The position numbers and the translations under genes are program-made. Positions 50,107-59,690 of a stretch of DNA of 64,000 nt are shown here, one piece after another. The stretch comes from Fulvimarina manganoxydans. GTDB lineage: Bacteria; Pseudomonadota; Alphaproteobacteria; Rhizobiales; Rhizobiaceae. The notes under the pieces are model-generated. The model was not told the DNA's origin, ran no database searches, and worked only from the letters and a program-made list of their open reading frames with translations. Each line of letters begins with the position of its first letter. Position 1 is the first letter of the stretch. Location: contig NZ_FWXR01000004.1 in NCBI RefSeq assembly GCF_900176465.1, positions 124,001-188,000 of the forward strand, written 5' to 3'.

Positions 50107-50427
50107 ATGTATATCGCCATGAATCGCTTCAAGGTTCTGCCGGACGCCGAGGCCGAATTCGAACAGGTCTGGATGGGGCGCGACTCGAAATTGCGGGACG
50201 TTCCTGGCTTCGTGGAGTTTCATCTCCTGAGAGGCCCGAAACGCGAGGGCTATCAGCTCTATTCCTCGCACACGATCTGGGCCGACTATTCGAGCTTCGA
50301 AGCCTGGACCAAGTCCGAAGCCTTCCGCCAGGCCCATGGCGGCGCCGGCTCGACCAAGCCGCTCTATCAGGGCCATCCCGAATTCGAGGGCTTCGAGGTC
50401 ATTCAGACCATCCAGAAGGCCAGCTGA
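50107..50427 (+). CDS. ABM-domain monooxygenase (IsdG-like)
   Basis: 106 residues, an antibiotic-biosynthesis-monooxygenase fold. The Asn-Trp-His triad of IsdG-type heme-degrading enzymes is matched in position: Asn6 (IAMNRF), Trp67 (FEAWTKS) and His77 (FRQAHGG). Heme-degrading activity is therefore plausible, with iron release as the role, but many ABM proteins act on other substrates. Monocistronic. Confidence 0.8.
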   Translation: MYIAMNRFKVLPDAEAEFEQVWMGRDSKLRDVPGFVEFHLLRGPKREGYQLYSSHTIWADYSSFEAWTKSEAFRQAHGGAGSTKPLYQGHPEFEGFEVIQTIQKAS

Positions 50428-50537
50428 ACAAGCGCATCCCGCGTTTCGGCGATTCTGAAGACGGCGAACGCGCGCGAGATCGTGCCGTAGATATTCAACG
50501 AGCGCTGAGGCCCCTTGATCTCGGGGCTTCGGCGTCG

Positions 50538-51089
50538 ATGTCAGAAAAGCAGAGCCCCTTGACCGATTTCCGTGCTGCCATTCGAACGATCCCCGACTAT
50601 CCGAAGCCCGGGATTCTGTTTCGCGACATCACGACCTTGCTGGCCGATCCAATCGCATTCCGTGCCGCCGTCGATGCGCTCGTTGCCCCTTATGCCGATC
50701 AGCGCATTCGCCATGTGGCCGGGATCGAGGCGCGTGGGTTCATTCTCGGCGGGGCGCTCGCCCATCAGCTGACCGCCGGCTTCGTGCCCATTCGCAAAAA
50801 GGGCAAGCTGCCGCACGAGACCATCCGGGTCTCCTACGATCTGGAATACGGGACCGACGAGATCGAGCTTCACAAGGACGCCATCAAGCCGGGTGAGCGC
50901 GTATTGTTGACGGACGATCTGATCGCCACCGGCGGGACGGCGACGGGCGCCATCAAGCTTCTGCGGGAACTCGGCGCCGAGATCGTCGCCGCCTGCTTCG
51001 TCATCGATCTTCCCGATCTCGGCGGCGCGCAGAGGATTCGCGATCTCGGCGTCGATGTACGGACGCTGGTGTCCTTCGAGGGACACTGA
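50538..51089 (+). CDS. apt: Adenine phosphoribosyltransferase
   Basis: Purine salvage: adenine + PRPP to AMP. 183 residues; PRPP-binding motif [18 protein letters not shown] near residue 120, and [30 protein letters not shown] in the N-terminal half. Convergent with the MaoC genes across a terminator. Confidence 0.97.
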   Translation: MSEKQSPLTDFRAAIRTIPDYPKPGILFRDITTLLADPIAFRAAVDALVAPYADQRIRHVAGIEARGFILGGALAHQLTAGFVPIRKKGKLPHETIRVSYDLEYGTDEIELHKDAIKPGERVLLTDDLIATGGTATGAIKLLRELGAEIVAACFVIDLPDLGGAQRIRDLGVDVRTLVSFEGH

Positions 51090-51102
51090 ACGAAAATATG
51101 AA

Positions 51103-51121
51103 GGCGCGGCCGGGCCGCGCC
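51103..51121. terminator. Hairpin between apt and the MaoC genes
   Basis: Perfect 8-bp stem GGCGCGGC/GCCGCGCC with a 3-base loop, between convergent genes. The minus-strand flank TTCATATTTTCG is T-rich, the plus-strand flank ATTCTTC is weaker. Confidence 0.7.
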
Positions 51122-51126
51122 ATTCT

Positions 51127-51597
51127 TCAATCGGTGCCGAGAAAGGCGGCGCCGTCGAACGTCATCACGGACACGCCGTCCTGATTGACCGCTTCGACTG
51201 CGAAACCGATGATCCCCCAGCCGGGCCGTGAGCGTGACACGCGCTTCTCGCTAACACGGTGGCTATAGGCGATCCAATCGCCCGCAAAGACCGGATGGGG
51301 CCAGCGGATCGACTTGATGCCCGGCGAGGGGCCGAATTTCGGCATCGAATGACCTGCCGCGAGCCATTCCTTCAAGATGCGCTTCCGCCATGCGACATTG
51401 AGCTTCATATAGACCGCCGCCGTGTGCCAGCCGGACGCGCAGTGACCGCCGAGCAGCGTCTTCTTGGCGGCCTCGGGATCGAGATGGAAGCGCTGCGGAT
51501 CGTATTTTTCGGCGAAGGCGATGATCGCCTCGGATGTGAATTCGTAAGAGCCGAGATCGTGCGTACGGCCCAATTCGATGGAGTCCCACAGGCTCAT
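51127..51597 (-). CDS. MaoC family dehydratase (second of a pair)
   Basis: 156 residues, hot-dog fold. The hydratase-2 catalytic Asp and His are in AEKYDPQRFHLD; GGHCASGWHTAAVYMKL follows. Probably acts on an acyl-CoA or a related thioester. Its ATG overlaps the stop of the other MaoC gene by 4 bp, so the two may form a heterodimer or a duplicated enzyme pair. Confidence 0.88.
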   Translation of the reverse strand: MSLWDSIELGRTHDLGSYEFTSEAIIAFAEKYDPQRFHLDPEAAKKTLLGGHCASGWHTAAVYMKLNVAWRKRILKEWLAAGHSMPKFGPSPGIKSIRWPHPVFAGDWIAYSHRVSEKRVSRSRPGWGIIGFAVEAVNQDGVSVMTFDGAAFLGTD

Positions 51598-52058
51598 GCG
51601 ATCGTTCCTTCCTCATGGGCCTGCCGGGTGAGGCAATAGAGCAGATGTTCGCACACGGCGGTCGTCTCGCCGGTCTGATTTTGGAGCTCGGTGCGCAGGG
51701 TCACGAGGCCGAGAAAGGGCTTCTTGGTCGATACGCGCGACGTCAGAACGGTCGAGCTGCCCGATAGGACGTCTCCAGGCTTGACGGGCCTCTTCCAGTC
51801 GATGTGATCGACACTGGACGAGCCTTGCGACGTGGAATTCAGAAGATAGGCGTCGCAGATCATCCGCATCATGATCCCGGCCACATGCCAGCCCGAGGCC
51901 GAGAGCCCGCCGAGCATCGAGGCGGCGCCCGCCGCCTCGTCGAGATGGAAGGGCTGTGGATCGAACTCAGCGGCGAATTCCACGACTGCATCGCGCGTGA
52001 CCGCGTAGTCGGCGAGGGGAAACACACGTCCAGGCGTGAAATCTTCGAGAACGAGCAT
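51594..52058 (-). CDS. MaoC family dehydratase (first of a pair)
   Basis: 154 residues, clearly related to its downstream partner: FAAEFDPQPFHLDE holds the Asp/His pair and GGLSASGWHVAGIMMRM aligns with the partner's GGHCASGWHTAAVYMKL. FTPGRVFPLADYAVTRD is the usual opening of the family. ychF lies 20 bp downstream of the pair's start on the same strand, transcribed before it. Confidence 0.88.
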   Translation of the reverse strand: MLVLEDFTPGRVFPLADYAVTRDAVVEFAAEFDPQPFHLDEAAGAASMLGGLSASGWHVAGIMMRMICDAYLLNSTSQGSSSVDHIDWKRPVKPGDVLSGSSTVLTSRVSTKKPFLGLVTLRTELQNQTGETTAVCEHLLYCLTRQAHEEGTIA

Positions 52059-52077
52059 TGAGAAGCTCCGATCGCCG

Positions 52078-53181
52078 TCAGACGTTGAATTTGAAAAGCA
52101 TCACGTCGCCATCGACGACGACATATTCCTTGCCTTCGTCACGCGCCTTGCCCGCCTCCTTGGCACCAACTTCGCCGCCGAGCCCGACATAGTCATCGAA
52201 GGCGATCGTCTGGGCGCGGATGAAGCCCTTCTCGAAATCGGTGTGGATGACGCCGGCGGCCTGGGGCGCCTTGGTGCCCTTGCCGACGGTCCAGGCGCGC
52301 GTTTCCTTCGGACCAGCGGTGAAATAGGTGATGAGATCGAGAAGATCGTAGCCAGCGCGGATCAGCCGATCGAGGCCAGGCTCGGCAAGGCCCATGGCTT
52401 CCAGATAATCGCCGACCTCGTCTTCGGGCAGCTGAGCGATCTCGGCCTCGATCGCGGCCGAGATGACGACCGTGCCGGCGCCCTGGTCGGCGGCCATCTT
52501 CGCGACGGCGGCCGAATGGGCATTGCCCTCGGCGGCATCGGCCTCGGCGACATTGCAGACATAGAGGACGGGTTTGGAGGTCAGAAGGTTGAGGCCGCGC
52601 AGCTCCCGCTTTTCCTCCGCGTCCATCTCCTTGGCTGCGACGCGCACCGGCTTGCCTTCGTTGAGGACAGCGAGTGCCTTTTCCATGATCGGCAGCTGGG
52701 CGAGAGCTTCCTTGTCCTTGCCGGTCGCCTTCTTGCGCGTATTGACGATGCGGCGTTCGAGGCTCTCGAGATCGGCGAGCATCAGCTCCGTCTCGACCGT
52801 CTCGGCGTCGGCCACCGGATCGATGCGCCCTTCCACATGGGTGATGTCGTCATCCTCGAAGCAGCGCAGCACATGGACGATCGCGTCCACTTCCCGAATA
52901 TTGGCGAGGAACTGGTTGCCGAGACCCTCGCCCTTCGACGCGCCGCGCACCAGGCCGGCAATGTCGACGAAGGTGATGCGGGTCGGGATGATGTTCTGGG
53001 ACTTGGCGATGCCGGCGATCGCCTTCATGCGTGGATCGGGCACGGCGACATCGCCGGTATTCGGCTCGATCGTGCAGAAGGGGTAATTGGCGGCCTGGGC
53101 CGCGGCCGTCTTGGTGAGGGCGTTGAAAAGCGTCGACTTGCCCACATTGGGCAGGCCGACGATGCCGCATCTGAAACCCAT
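52078..53181 (-). CDS. ychF: Ribosome-associated ATPase YchF
   Basis: Obg-family nucleotide hydrolase, 367 residues, preferring ATP. P-loop [14 protein letters not shown] at the N-terminus, [20 protein letters not shown] switch II region, the NVAE motif (YVCNVAEAD) replacing NKxD, and a C-terminal TGS domain ending [15 protein letters not shown]. The frame is open much further upstream, but MGFRCGIVG is the family start. Confidence 0.97.
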   Translation of the reverse strand: MGFRCGIVGLPNVGKSTLFNALTKTAAAQAANYPFCTIEPNTGDVAVPDPRMKAIAGIAKSQNIIPTRITFVDIAGLVRGASKGEGLGNQFLANIREVDAIVHVLRCFEDDDITHVEGRIDPVADAETVETELMLADLESLERRIVNTRKKATGKDKEALAQLPIMEKALAVLNEGKPVRVAAKEMDAEEKRELRGLNLLTSKPVLYVCNVAEADAAEGNAHSAAVAKMAADQGAGTVVISAAIEAEIAQLPEDEVGDYLEAMGLAEPGLDRLIRAGYDLLDLITYFTAGPKETRAWTVGKGTKAPQAAGVIHTDFEKGFIRAQTIAFDDYVGLGGEVGAKEAGKARDEGKEYVVVDGDVMLFKFNV

Positions 53182-53357
53182 CGGATGATCCTTCGAAAGC
53201 GCACAGGTCGCGGCGCCATCCCTGTGCGCCGCCTTTGGGAAGGCTGTTTGCAACCTGCCGCGCCAAGGGTCAACATGGCGACGAAAAGCATCAGGGCGAC
53301 CGTCCCCTTTCGAGAGCGATCGCCCTGGCATTGATCGAAGCGGCCCGACGGAGCCAA

Positions 53358-53621
53358 TCAGCTCTGCGGAAAATCCGGCGCCATGCCGAGAGCCTGGAGA
53401 TAGAGGTCGAGGATCGCCTCCTGCTCCTGGCGCTCGTTCTGATCCTGCTTGCGCAGCGAGATGACCTTGCGCAGCACCTTGGTGTCGAAACCGTTGCCCT
53501 TGGCCTCGGCATAGACGTCCTTGATGTCGTCCGCGATGGTCTTCTTTTCTTCTTCGAGCCGCTCGATGCGTTCGACGAAGGAACGCAACTGGTCTCCCGC
53601 GACTTCGCTCACATCGGACAT
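53358..53621 (-). CDS. gapR: GapR (DUF2312) nucleoid-associated protein
   Basis: 87 residues. Almost all helix: [41 protein letters not shown], then [21 protein letters not shown]. In Caulobacter this family clamps overtwisted DNA ahead of replication and transcription (established). Start at [11 protein letters not shown]; the 38 codons upstream in frame are low-complexity basic and not part of the family. Confidence 0.93.
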   Translation of the reverse strand: MSDVSEVAGDQLRSFVERIERLEEEKKTIADDIKDVYAEAKGNGFDTKVLRKVISLRKQDQNERQEQEAILDLYLQALGMAPDFPQS

Positions 53622-53825
53622 GTATGCCTCGCTCCTCGGCTTGAATGGTCGTTGGCGTCGGCGTGATCCGCCTCGTCGCCCAATGCGGCAAGGTCGGAAG
53701 GCGCGCGCCCTCTGATGGACGACATCTCGCAGCAAGGCGTGACCATAGGGTTAACGAGGCCTTTCCGCCATCGATCGCCTTATGGACGCCCCGTTCGCCA
53801 GCGCCTGTCTAAAACGCTGTGCCGC

Positions 53826-54152
53826 TTAATGCTTGTCCCGGCTTTCGAAGGCGGCTTTGGCGTCCGGGCTTGCCTCGCTCTGATGCTCGGCCACCCAATC
53901 GTCATAGGGCATGCCATAGACGATCTCGCGGGCCTCGCTCTTGGTCAGCGTGACGCCGCCCGACTCGGCCGCTTCCTGATACCAGCGCGACAGGCAGTTG
54001 CGGCAGAAGCCGGCGAGATTCATGAGATCGATATTCTGAACGTCGTTGCGCTCGCGCAGATGCTCGACGAGGCGGCGAAAGGCGGCGGCCTCGAATTCGG
54101 TTCGGTTGTCGCCGGCGAGGGTGGGGGCTGCGGTCTTGGTCGCGTCGCTCAT
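53826..54152 (-). CDS. DUF1244 family protein
   Basis: 108 residues. The hallmark of the family, VQNIDLMNLAGFCRNCLSRWY, is seen in two parts with the C-x2-C pair, followed by REIVYGMPYDDWVAEHQ. A small cytoplasmic protein common in alpha- and gammaproteobacteria, function unknown, possibly metal binding through the cysteines. Start at MSDATKTAAPT; longer frame rejected. Confidence 0.9.
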   Translation of the reverse strand: MSDATKTAAPTLAGDNRTEFEAAAFRRLVEHLRERNDVQNIDLMNLAGFCRNCLSRWYQEAAESGGVTLTKSEAREIVYGMPYDDWVAEHQSEASPDAKAAFESRDKH

Positions 54153-54399
54153 CGGGCGCCGTCCTTTCTCTTCGATTTCAGTCTCGTCGGGTCCGATATC
54201 GCCATCCGACATCAATCGATCAAGCGTGAGGCGCCTCACCATTTTCGCGGTTGCGCCTCGGAGACCGGCCATCGATCGGCGTCTCACGGCTTCATTTTCT
54301 TGCCGCAGCTTTGCTGCATGAGCGTCGTCTCGTTGACTTGAGACGGGGCTACAACCATTGTCGAAGCCTTCAATCGATTCGCATGAGGGTCCAATACCG

Positions 54400-54870
54400 A
54401 TGACTGCGGTGGGGTTCGAACGGGCGCGGCCTTGGCTTGTCGCGGTCCTGTCGGTGACTGGCGGAGCGGCGCTGATGACGCTTGTCGGAGCCGGCGAGGC
54501 CCGTGCCGATTTCAGGGTCTGCAACGGAACCCAGTCTCTGGTGGGCGTCGCGATCGGCTATCGCGCCGATGCCGGCTGGACCAGCGAAGGCTGGTGGCGC
54601 ATTCCGGCGACGAGCTGCAAGACGATCATCGAGGGCCAGCTCTCCTCCCGCTATTATTACCTCTATGCCGAGGACGCCAATGGCGAGGCCCGCTGGGCCG
54701 GCGACATCAATATGTGCGTGGCGGAAAACGAATTCAAAATCGCCGGCGTCTCCGAATGCTTCCAGCGTGGCTATCAGCGCATGGGCTTTCGCGAATACGA
54801 CACCGGCGAACAGGCAAGCTGGATGGTGCAACTCACCGAAACCCCCGGCGTGGCAACGGAGCAGCAATGA
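54400..54870 (+). CDS. DUF1036 exported protein
   Basis: 156 residues. Signal sequence (LVAVLSVTGGAALMTLVGAGEARA, core AVLSVTGGAALMTLVG), then the DUF1036 domain: FRVCNGTQSLVGVAIGYR, GWWRIPATSCKTI, YYYLYAEDANG and FKIAGVSECFQRGY with four conserved cysteines. Function unknown. It overlaps pyk by ATGA, a neighbour pairing often seen in Hyphomicrobiales. Confidence 0.88.
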   Translation: MTAVGFERARPWLVAVLSVTGGAALMTLVGAGEARADFRVCNGTQSLVGVAIGYRADAGWTSEGWWRIPATSCKTIIEGQLSSRYYYLYAEDANGEARWAGDINMCVAENEFKIAGVSECFQRGYQRMGFREYDTGEQASWMVQLTETPGVATEQQ

Positions 54871-56303
54871 GACGCAATCGACGCGTGAAGATCCTCGCGA
54901 CCCTCGGCCCGGCATCGTCGACCGAGGAGCAGATCGCAGAACTGCACAAGGCGGGCGCCGACGTCTTCCGCATCAATATGAGTCATACCGATCATGACCT
55001 GATGCGCGCGCTCGTCGGCCGAATCCGCAATGTGGAGGCCGCGATCGGCCGTCCGATCGGCATTCTGGCGGACCTGCAGGGCCCGAAGCTGCGCGTCGGT
55101 AAATTCGCCAATGGCTCGGAAATGTTGGAGATCGGCCAGGACTTCACGCTGGACGACAATCCCGAGCCGGGCGATTCGACTCGTGTCCATCTGCCCCATC
55201 CCGAAATTCTGGAAGCGGTCGAGGTCGGTCACCGCCTCCTGATCGACGACGGGCGTCTCTTTCTCGAATGTATCGAGACCGACAAGCGCTCGATCCGCTG
55301 CAAGGTTGTGGCGGGAAGCAAGATTTCCGACCGCAAAGGCGTTTCGCTTCCCGACACGACACTCTTGAGCGGTGCGTTGACCGACAAGGACCGGCGCGAT
55401 CTCGACGCCGTCCTGGAGGCCGATGTGGACTGGGTGGCGCTCAGCTTCATCCAGCGGCCGGAGGACATGGCCGAGGCGCGCAAGATCGCGCGCGGCCGGG
55501 CCTGGCTTCTGGCCAAGATCGAAAAGCCGCAGGCGGTGGAGCGTCTCGACGAGATCATCGAACTCTCCGACGCGATCATGGTGGCGCGCGGCGATCTCGG
55601 CGTCGAATTGCCGCTGGAAGCGGTCCCCGGCATTCAGAAGCGCATCACCCGCGCCTGCCGCAAGGCCGGTAAGCCGGTGGTCGTCGCGACCCAGATGCTG
55701 GAATCGATGATCACCGCGCCGGTGCCGACACGCGCCGAGGTGTCGGACGTCTCGATCGCCGTCTTCGAAGGCGCGGACGCGGTCATGCTCTCGGCCGAGT
55801 CGGCTGCCGGCGATTATCCGGTTGAGGCGGTCGCGACCATGGATCGGATCGCCATTCAGGTGGAGAAGGACCCGCTCTATCCGGGCATCATCTTCGCCCA
55901 GCGCCCCGAACCGGAAGCAACGGGCGCGGACGCGGTCTCGCTCGCGGCGCGTCAGATGGCCGAAACCCTCGACGTTTCGGTCATCGTCACCTACACGGCG
56001 ACCGGAACGACGGGTCTTCGCGCCTCGCGCGAGCGGCCGCGCATTCCGCTTCTCGCTCTTTCGCCGGTCGCCAAGACGGCTCGCCGTCTGTCGCTCGCCT
56101 GGGGGCTCCATTGCGTCGTCACTGAGGACGCGCAATCGCTCGACGACATGGTCGACAAAGCTTGCCGGCTGGCCGTGGAGCAGGGCTATTCGCGAGCCGG
56201 TCAGCGGCTGATCGTGACGGCCGGTGTGCCGCTGCGCATGCCGGGCGCGACCAATATGCTGCGGATCGCCTATATCGGCTCGGACGGCCTCTCGGCTGTC
56301 TGA
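54867..56303 (+). CDS. pyk: Pyruvate kinase
   Basis: Last step of glycolysis, PEP + ADP to pyruvate + ATP. 478 residues. RRVKILATLGPASSTEEQI, ADVFRINMSH, LADLQGPKLRVGKF, WLLAKIEKPQAVERLDEI, MVARGDLGVELPLE and VATQMLESMI are all intact. Its start overlaps the DUF1036 stop; it converges with the OPX gene. Confidence 0.97.
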   Translation: MRRNRRVKILATLGPASSTEEQIAELHKAGADVFRINMSHTDHDLMRALVGRIRNVEAAIGRPIGILADLQGPKLRVGKFANGSEMLEIGQDFTLDDNPEPGDSTRVHLPHPEILEAVEVGHRLLIDDGRLFLECIETDKRSIRCKVVAGSKISDRKGVSLPDTTLLSGALTDKDRRDLDAVLEADVDWVALSFIQRPEDMAEARKIARGRAWLLAKIEKPQAVERLDEIIELSDAIMVARGDLGVELPLEAVPGIQKRITRACRKAGKPVVVATQMLESMITAPVPTRAEVSDVSIAVFEGADAVMLSAESAAGDYPVEAVATMDRIAIQVEKDPLYPGIIFAQRPEPEATGADAVSLAARQMAETLDVSVIVTYTATGTTGLRASRERPRIPLLALSPVAKTARRLSLAWGLHCVVTEDAQSLDDMVDKACRLAVEQGYSRAGQRLIVTAGVPLRMPGATNMLRIAYIGSDGLSAV

Positions 56304-56354
56304 CGCCGCGCTCGCGATCTCAGAAGACAAGTTGGGCGGGCGCTGGATCGGCGA

Positions 56355-56918
56355 TCAGAACCAGCGCTCGCGAATATAAAGCGTATCACCGGGCAGGATC
56401 GGGTCGGAAATGTTCACCCGTCCGGTGACCACGCGCCCGCCGATCTCGCGGGTGATGTCCACATTCTCCTGCTCGGCGCGGGGCGTATAGCCGCCGGCGA
56501 TCGCCACGGCCTTCTGCACCGTCATCCCCGGCACATAGCTGTATTGGCCGCCCTGGGTGACCTCGCCCATGATGAAGAAGGGGCGGTACTGCTCGACGCT
56601 CACCGTGATATCGGGATCGCGCAGATACCCATCGCGCAGGCGGTCGGCGATTTCGCCTTCGAGCTGGTTCGCGGTGCGTCCGCGGGCCGGAACGGCGCCG
56701 ATAAGCGGCACGGAGATATAGCCGGCCTTGTCGACCGGATAGGCATTCGTCAATTCCGCCTGTTCGAAGACCGTCAGCCGGACGACGTCGCCGCTATCGA
56801 GATGATAGGGCTTGTTGATCACGGAATGGAAGGCGGGTGGCGCGGGCTTGTAGGACGCGCAACCGGCGGTGATGGCGAGCACCACGCCGAAGACCGAAAG
56901 TGCCGCTTTCCTCATCAT
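56355..56918 (-). CDS. Polysaccharide export (OPX/Wza-family) lipoprotein
   Basis: 187 residues. Short signal with lipobox (VFGVVLAITAGC), then Poly_export (YHLDSGDVVRLTVFEQAELT to GYISVPLIGAVPARGRT) and an SLBB domain (FFIMGEVTQGGQYSYVPGMT, VAIAGGYTPRAEQENVDI as split landmarks). A short OPX protein, without the large C-terminal barrel of Wza. Needed for moving exopolysaccharide across the envelope; no polymerase or chain-length gene lies beside it. Confidence 0.9.
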   Translation of the reverse strand: MMRKAALSVFGVVLAITAGCASYKPAPPAFHSVINKPYHLDSGDVVRLTVFEQAELTNAYPVDKAGYISVPLIGAVPARGRTANQLEGEIADRLRDGYLRDPDITVSVEQYRPFFIMGEVTQGGQYSYVPGMTVQKAVAIAGGYTPRAEQENVDITREIGGRVVTGRVNISDPILPGDTLYIRERWF

Positions 56919-57453
56919 GTCCAGTCTCTTCTCCGGATCGCCCGTCTCGTGCCGTGACCATTGTCTTTGAGGGCTCGCACGCAAGGATGGATGGTCCGAT
57001 CGCGCTTGCGGCGCTCTCCCATCCAGCGTTCTGCGAGGATGCCGGGACCCTTGTCTCGACGCCCGCTCGCCCTGCCTGTCCGCCGCGCCGTCCCGTCCGC
57101 GCTGTCGCTTCAGACGAGCCTTCCGAGACGTATCCGACCCCATATGATTTACATTTGTTAGGGTTAAGCATTGGTGAATGCTGCCCTGTGCTTCGGCGTC
57201 TCCTGATGTCTTGCGACGGCCGGTTAACGGCCTGGTTACCCTTCCAGGCCAAACTCTTGACCGATCGGCCTTTTCGGCAGGGCTCAAAGCCGGGCCGGCT
57301 GCCGCGACATGGTGGCGGGCAGCTCGGATCGACGCAGGGGCGGCCGCAACCGAGCCGTCGAGCCAGGCCTTGCGCGATGGCGGAGATGAGAGGCGACGAT
57401 ACTTCGGGCTTTGCGCGACGCGTTGGCCGAGATGGATTTCGAGAGGTGGTGTG
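56919..57453. other. 535-bp divergent region between the OPX and BY-kinase-like genes
   Basis: Holds no gene I can support; open frames continue from both neighbours but lack family features. An AT-rich patch near 57140-57180 (CATATGATTTACATTTGTTAGGGTTAA region) and a GTTAAC near 57225 may mark promoters. TTAA at 57164 is followed at N7 by TGAA, an imperfect CtrA-like spacing. Confidence 0.4.
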
Positions 57454-58305
57454 ATGAAAGGCGCAGACGAATCGGGTGTCGGCCAATCGGCGCCGATCCA
57501 CGCCGCCTCGACGGGTGCCGCAAGAGGGAAGTCGACCGACAAGTCGGCGCGGCTGGCGATCGAAGCGGGCCCCGGACAGGGTTATGAAAAGGCGTTGATG
57601 GATATGGCGAGTATCGACATGGAGGTGGGCGCTTCGGCTCCCGCTGAAGCCGAGACGGACGATGCGCGCCGCCCGAGCGAGGCGGGCGCCCATGCCGAGC
57701 GGGTGAGCCCAAGCGATCCGGCGAGCCCCGAGCGTGTGACCATCGACGAACTGACCATGGCAGCGAGCGAAAGCGCGGTCACGCGCCTCGTCGTCGTCAC
57801 GCCGTTCGGCGACGAGGCATCGGAAAAGGGCGTTGTCGCACTGGCTCGCGCGATGACCCAACAACTCCAGCCGGTCGCGCTTCTCCAATTCGCCCAATCC
57901 AGGGGCCTTGGCGCCAGGCTGGGCGAGGAGAAGGGTTGGCTCGACGTGGTGGGCGGCGCGATCGGCATCGGCGAGGCCATCCATCGCGACGACGAAAGCC
58001 TGCTTCATGTGGTGCCCTCGGGCGGCATCGACATCGAGGCGCTGGATCAAGACGAATTGGCCGATCTCGCTTTCTATCTCGAAGCGTTTCAGAGCGCCTA
58101 TCGCAGTTGCATCGTCCATCTACCGGTCGCAGCCCTCGACCACGTCGACGGGTTGAAGGGCGCCGAGACCGCCATCGTCGTGGCGGCCTCGGGCAGGAAC
58201 GAGGACGATGTCGTGGAGATTGCGGCCCTCATCGCCGAGCAAGGTTATGGCGAGGTTCTTCACCTCGTCTGTGACGAGAGCGACGCGACGCCCGTCTACA
58301 ACTGA
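57454..58305 (+). CDS. Degenerate BY-kinase/CpsD-like protein
   Basis: 283 residues. The first ~105 are low-complexity, acidic and Ala-rich. Then comes a CpsD/ExoP-type ATPase fold: RLVVVTPFGDEASEKGVVALARA where Walker A should be, but with no GKS/T; LLQFAQSR where Walker A-prime normally has Asp; GWLDVVGGAIGIGEAIHRDDESLLHVVPSGG matching the CpsD region with GLxDVLxG...LHVLPAG; and CIVHLPVAAL where Walker B Asp is missing. So it looks like a catalytically dead partner for exopolysaccharide export. GAGAGGTGG before ATG 57454 decides the start. Confidence 0.7.
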   Translation: MKGADESGVGQSAPIHAASTGAARGKSTDKSARLAIEAGPGQGYEKALMDMASIDMEVGASAPAEAETDDARRPSEAGAHAERVSPSDPASPERVTIDELTMAASESAVTRLVVVTPFGDEASEKGVVALARAMTQQLQPVALLQFAQSRGLGARLGEEKGWLDVVGGAIGIGEAIHRDDESLLHVVPSGGIDIEALDQDELADLAFYLEAFQSAYRSCIVHLPVAALDHVDGLKGAETAIVVAASGRNEDDVVEIAALIAEQGYGEVLHLVCDESDATPVYN

Positions 58306-58384
58306 TCCAAGGCGGCCAGGGCGCGTCGCAAGCATATCGAATTTTCTGAAGCGCCCGGCGGCTGCTTCGACCAGATGCATGAAG

Positions 58385-58412
58385 AGGCGGGGCTATCGGG
58401 TCCCGCCTTTCT
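58385..58412 (+). terminator. Rho-independent terminator after the BY-kinase-like gene
   Basis: AGGCGGG (58385-58391)/CCCGCCT (58402-58408), 10-base loop, followed by TTCTCTTTCTTCC. Confidence 0.8.
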
Positions 58413-58436
58413 CTTTCTTCCAAGCGCTGTGTCGAC

Positions 58437-59690
58437 CTATTCGCTCGCCGTCTGGCCAGCGAGCCAACGTTGATCAATCTCGGGAAGCGGTTCGTCATCG
58501 ATCGCGGCTTCGAAGGCGCGCAAACGTTTATAGATCGACATCAGCTCGACGATCGTCGTCCATGAATTGATGAGATATTGGAACGAGGAGCGAACCTGAT
58601 CGAATGCGTTGACGATCTGGTTCATGACCCCGAGCGTGATCGCCCCCGCCACGATCGTCGGGCCAAGAATGACGAGCGCGAAGATGTTGTCCGTTTGCAG
58701 ATAACCAAAGCGCGCGACATTGAAATACATGTAGTGGAAGTAGAGGCGGAAATAATTCCGCCTGACATGGCCGAAAAGCTCGCGAATCTCCGGCGGGCGT
58801 GCGCGGTTTGCATCGTCCTCGCCATAGACGAGTTCCTTACGATAGGCCGCTTCCACCCGCTGGTTCTTGAATTCCAGACCCGGCAGCTTGATCCCGATCA
58901 ACGCCAAAAGGCCGGTCCCGAGGGCTGACCAAATCAGCGCGGCGAAAACGAGCGCATAGGGGACCTCGCCGATAATCGGCAGTTGCGTGACATTTTTCGA
59001 AAGGGCCAGAAGCACCGGCAGGAACGCGATCAGCGTCATGACCGCGTCGATGAGCCGAACGCCAAGGCTCTCCGTGGTCGTCGAAAAGCGCATCGTGTCT
59101 TCCTGGACACGTTGGGACGCACCCTCGATCTTCCGCAGCTTCGACCAGTGGGACATGTAGTAGTCGTTCATCGCCGTCCGCCAACGGAAGATGTAGTGGC
59201 TGACGAAGAAGAGATTGAGCACGGCGATCGTGATCGCCACCAGCGCGATCGACAGGAACGTCGCGACGCCGGCGTAGAATTCCTCGACCGTCACCACCCG
59301 GGTCTTACCGAGAGCCGCTTGGATGAGATCGTAGAAGGAGCCGTACCACGCGTTGATGGCGACGGAGACCTGCACCTGAAAATAGACGACGAAAATGATC
59401 AGCGCCGAGCCGAGAATGGACCAACGCGCCCAGGGATGGGGTGAATAGATCATCCAGAAGGCGGCGAAGAGGCCGACCATCACCGTGTAATAGACATAGA
59501 ACCAGAGAAAATCCGGCGTCCAGAAGACCGAAATGCCCACAACTGGCTCCTCACCCATCGGAGGGCGCGGCAGACCGAACCAAGGGCCGGCGTCTGAGGC
59601 AAAGCCATACCAAAGCGCGACGGCGAGGATCGTCCAGACGACGGCTGACAGAAAGAACGGCTTGGGATTGGGAAAGTAGGAAACGAACAA
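58437..59690 (-). CDS. bacA: Peptide transporter BacA/SbmA family
   Basis: Inner-membrane uptake protein for proline-rich antimicrobial peptides and modified peptides; needed for chronic infection in Sinorhizobium and Brucella. 417 residues from TTG 59690, which has GAGG six bases upstream and gives the family start ([18 protein letters not shown]). ATG 59777 would add 29 non-conserved residues. Landmarks: [46 protein letters not shown] and [16 protein letters not shown]. Confidence 0.93.
   Translation of the reverse strand: MFVSYFPNPKPFFLSAVVWTILAVALWYGFASDAGPWFGLPRPPMGEEPVVGISVFWTPDFLWFYVYYTVMVGLFAAFWMIYSPHPWARWSILGSALIIFVVYFQVQVSVAINAWYGSFYDLIQAALGKTRVVTVEEFYAGVATFLSIALVAITIAVLNLFFVSHYIFRWRTAMNDYYMSHWSKLRKIEGASQRVQEDTMRFSTTTESLGVRLIDAVMTLIAFLPVLLALSKNVTQLPIIGEVPYALVFAALIWSALGTGLLALIGIKLPGLEFKNQRVEAAYRKELVYGEDDANRARPPEIRELFGHVRRNYFRLYFHYMYFNVARFGYLQTDNIFALVILGPTIVAGAITLGVMNQIVNAFDQVRSSFQYLINSWTTIVELMSIYKRLRAFEAAIDDEPLPEIDQRWLAGQTASE

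Noticed and set aside
53741-53763. A third CtrA-like box upstream of gapR
   Set aside because: It reads TTAA-N7-TTTC, so one half is broken; too weak to claim beside the two perfect boxes.
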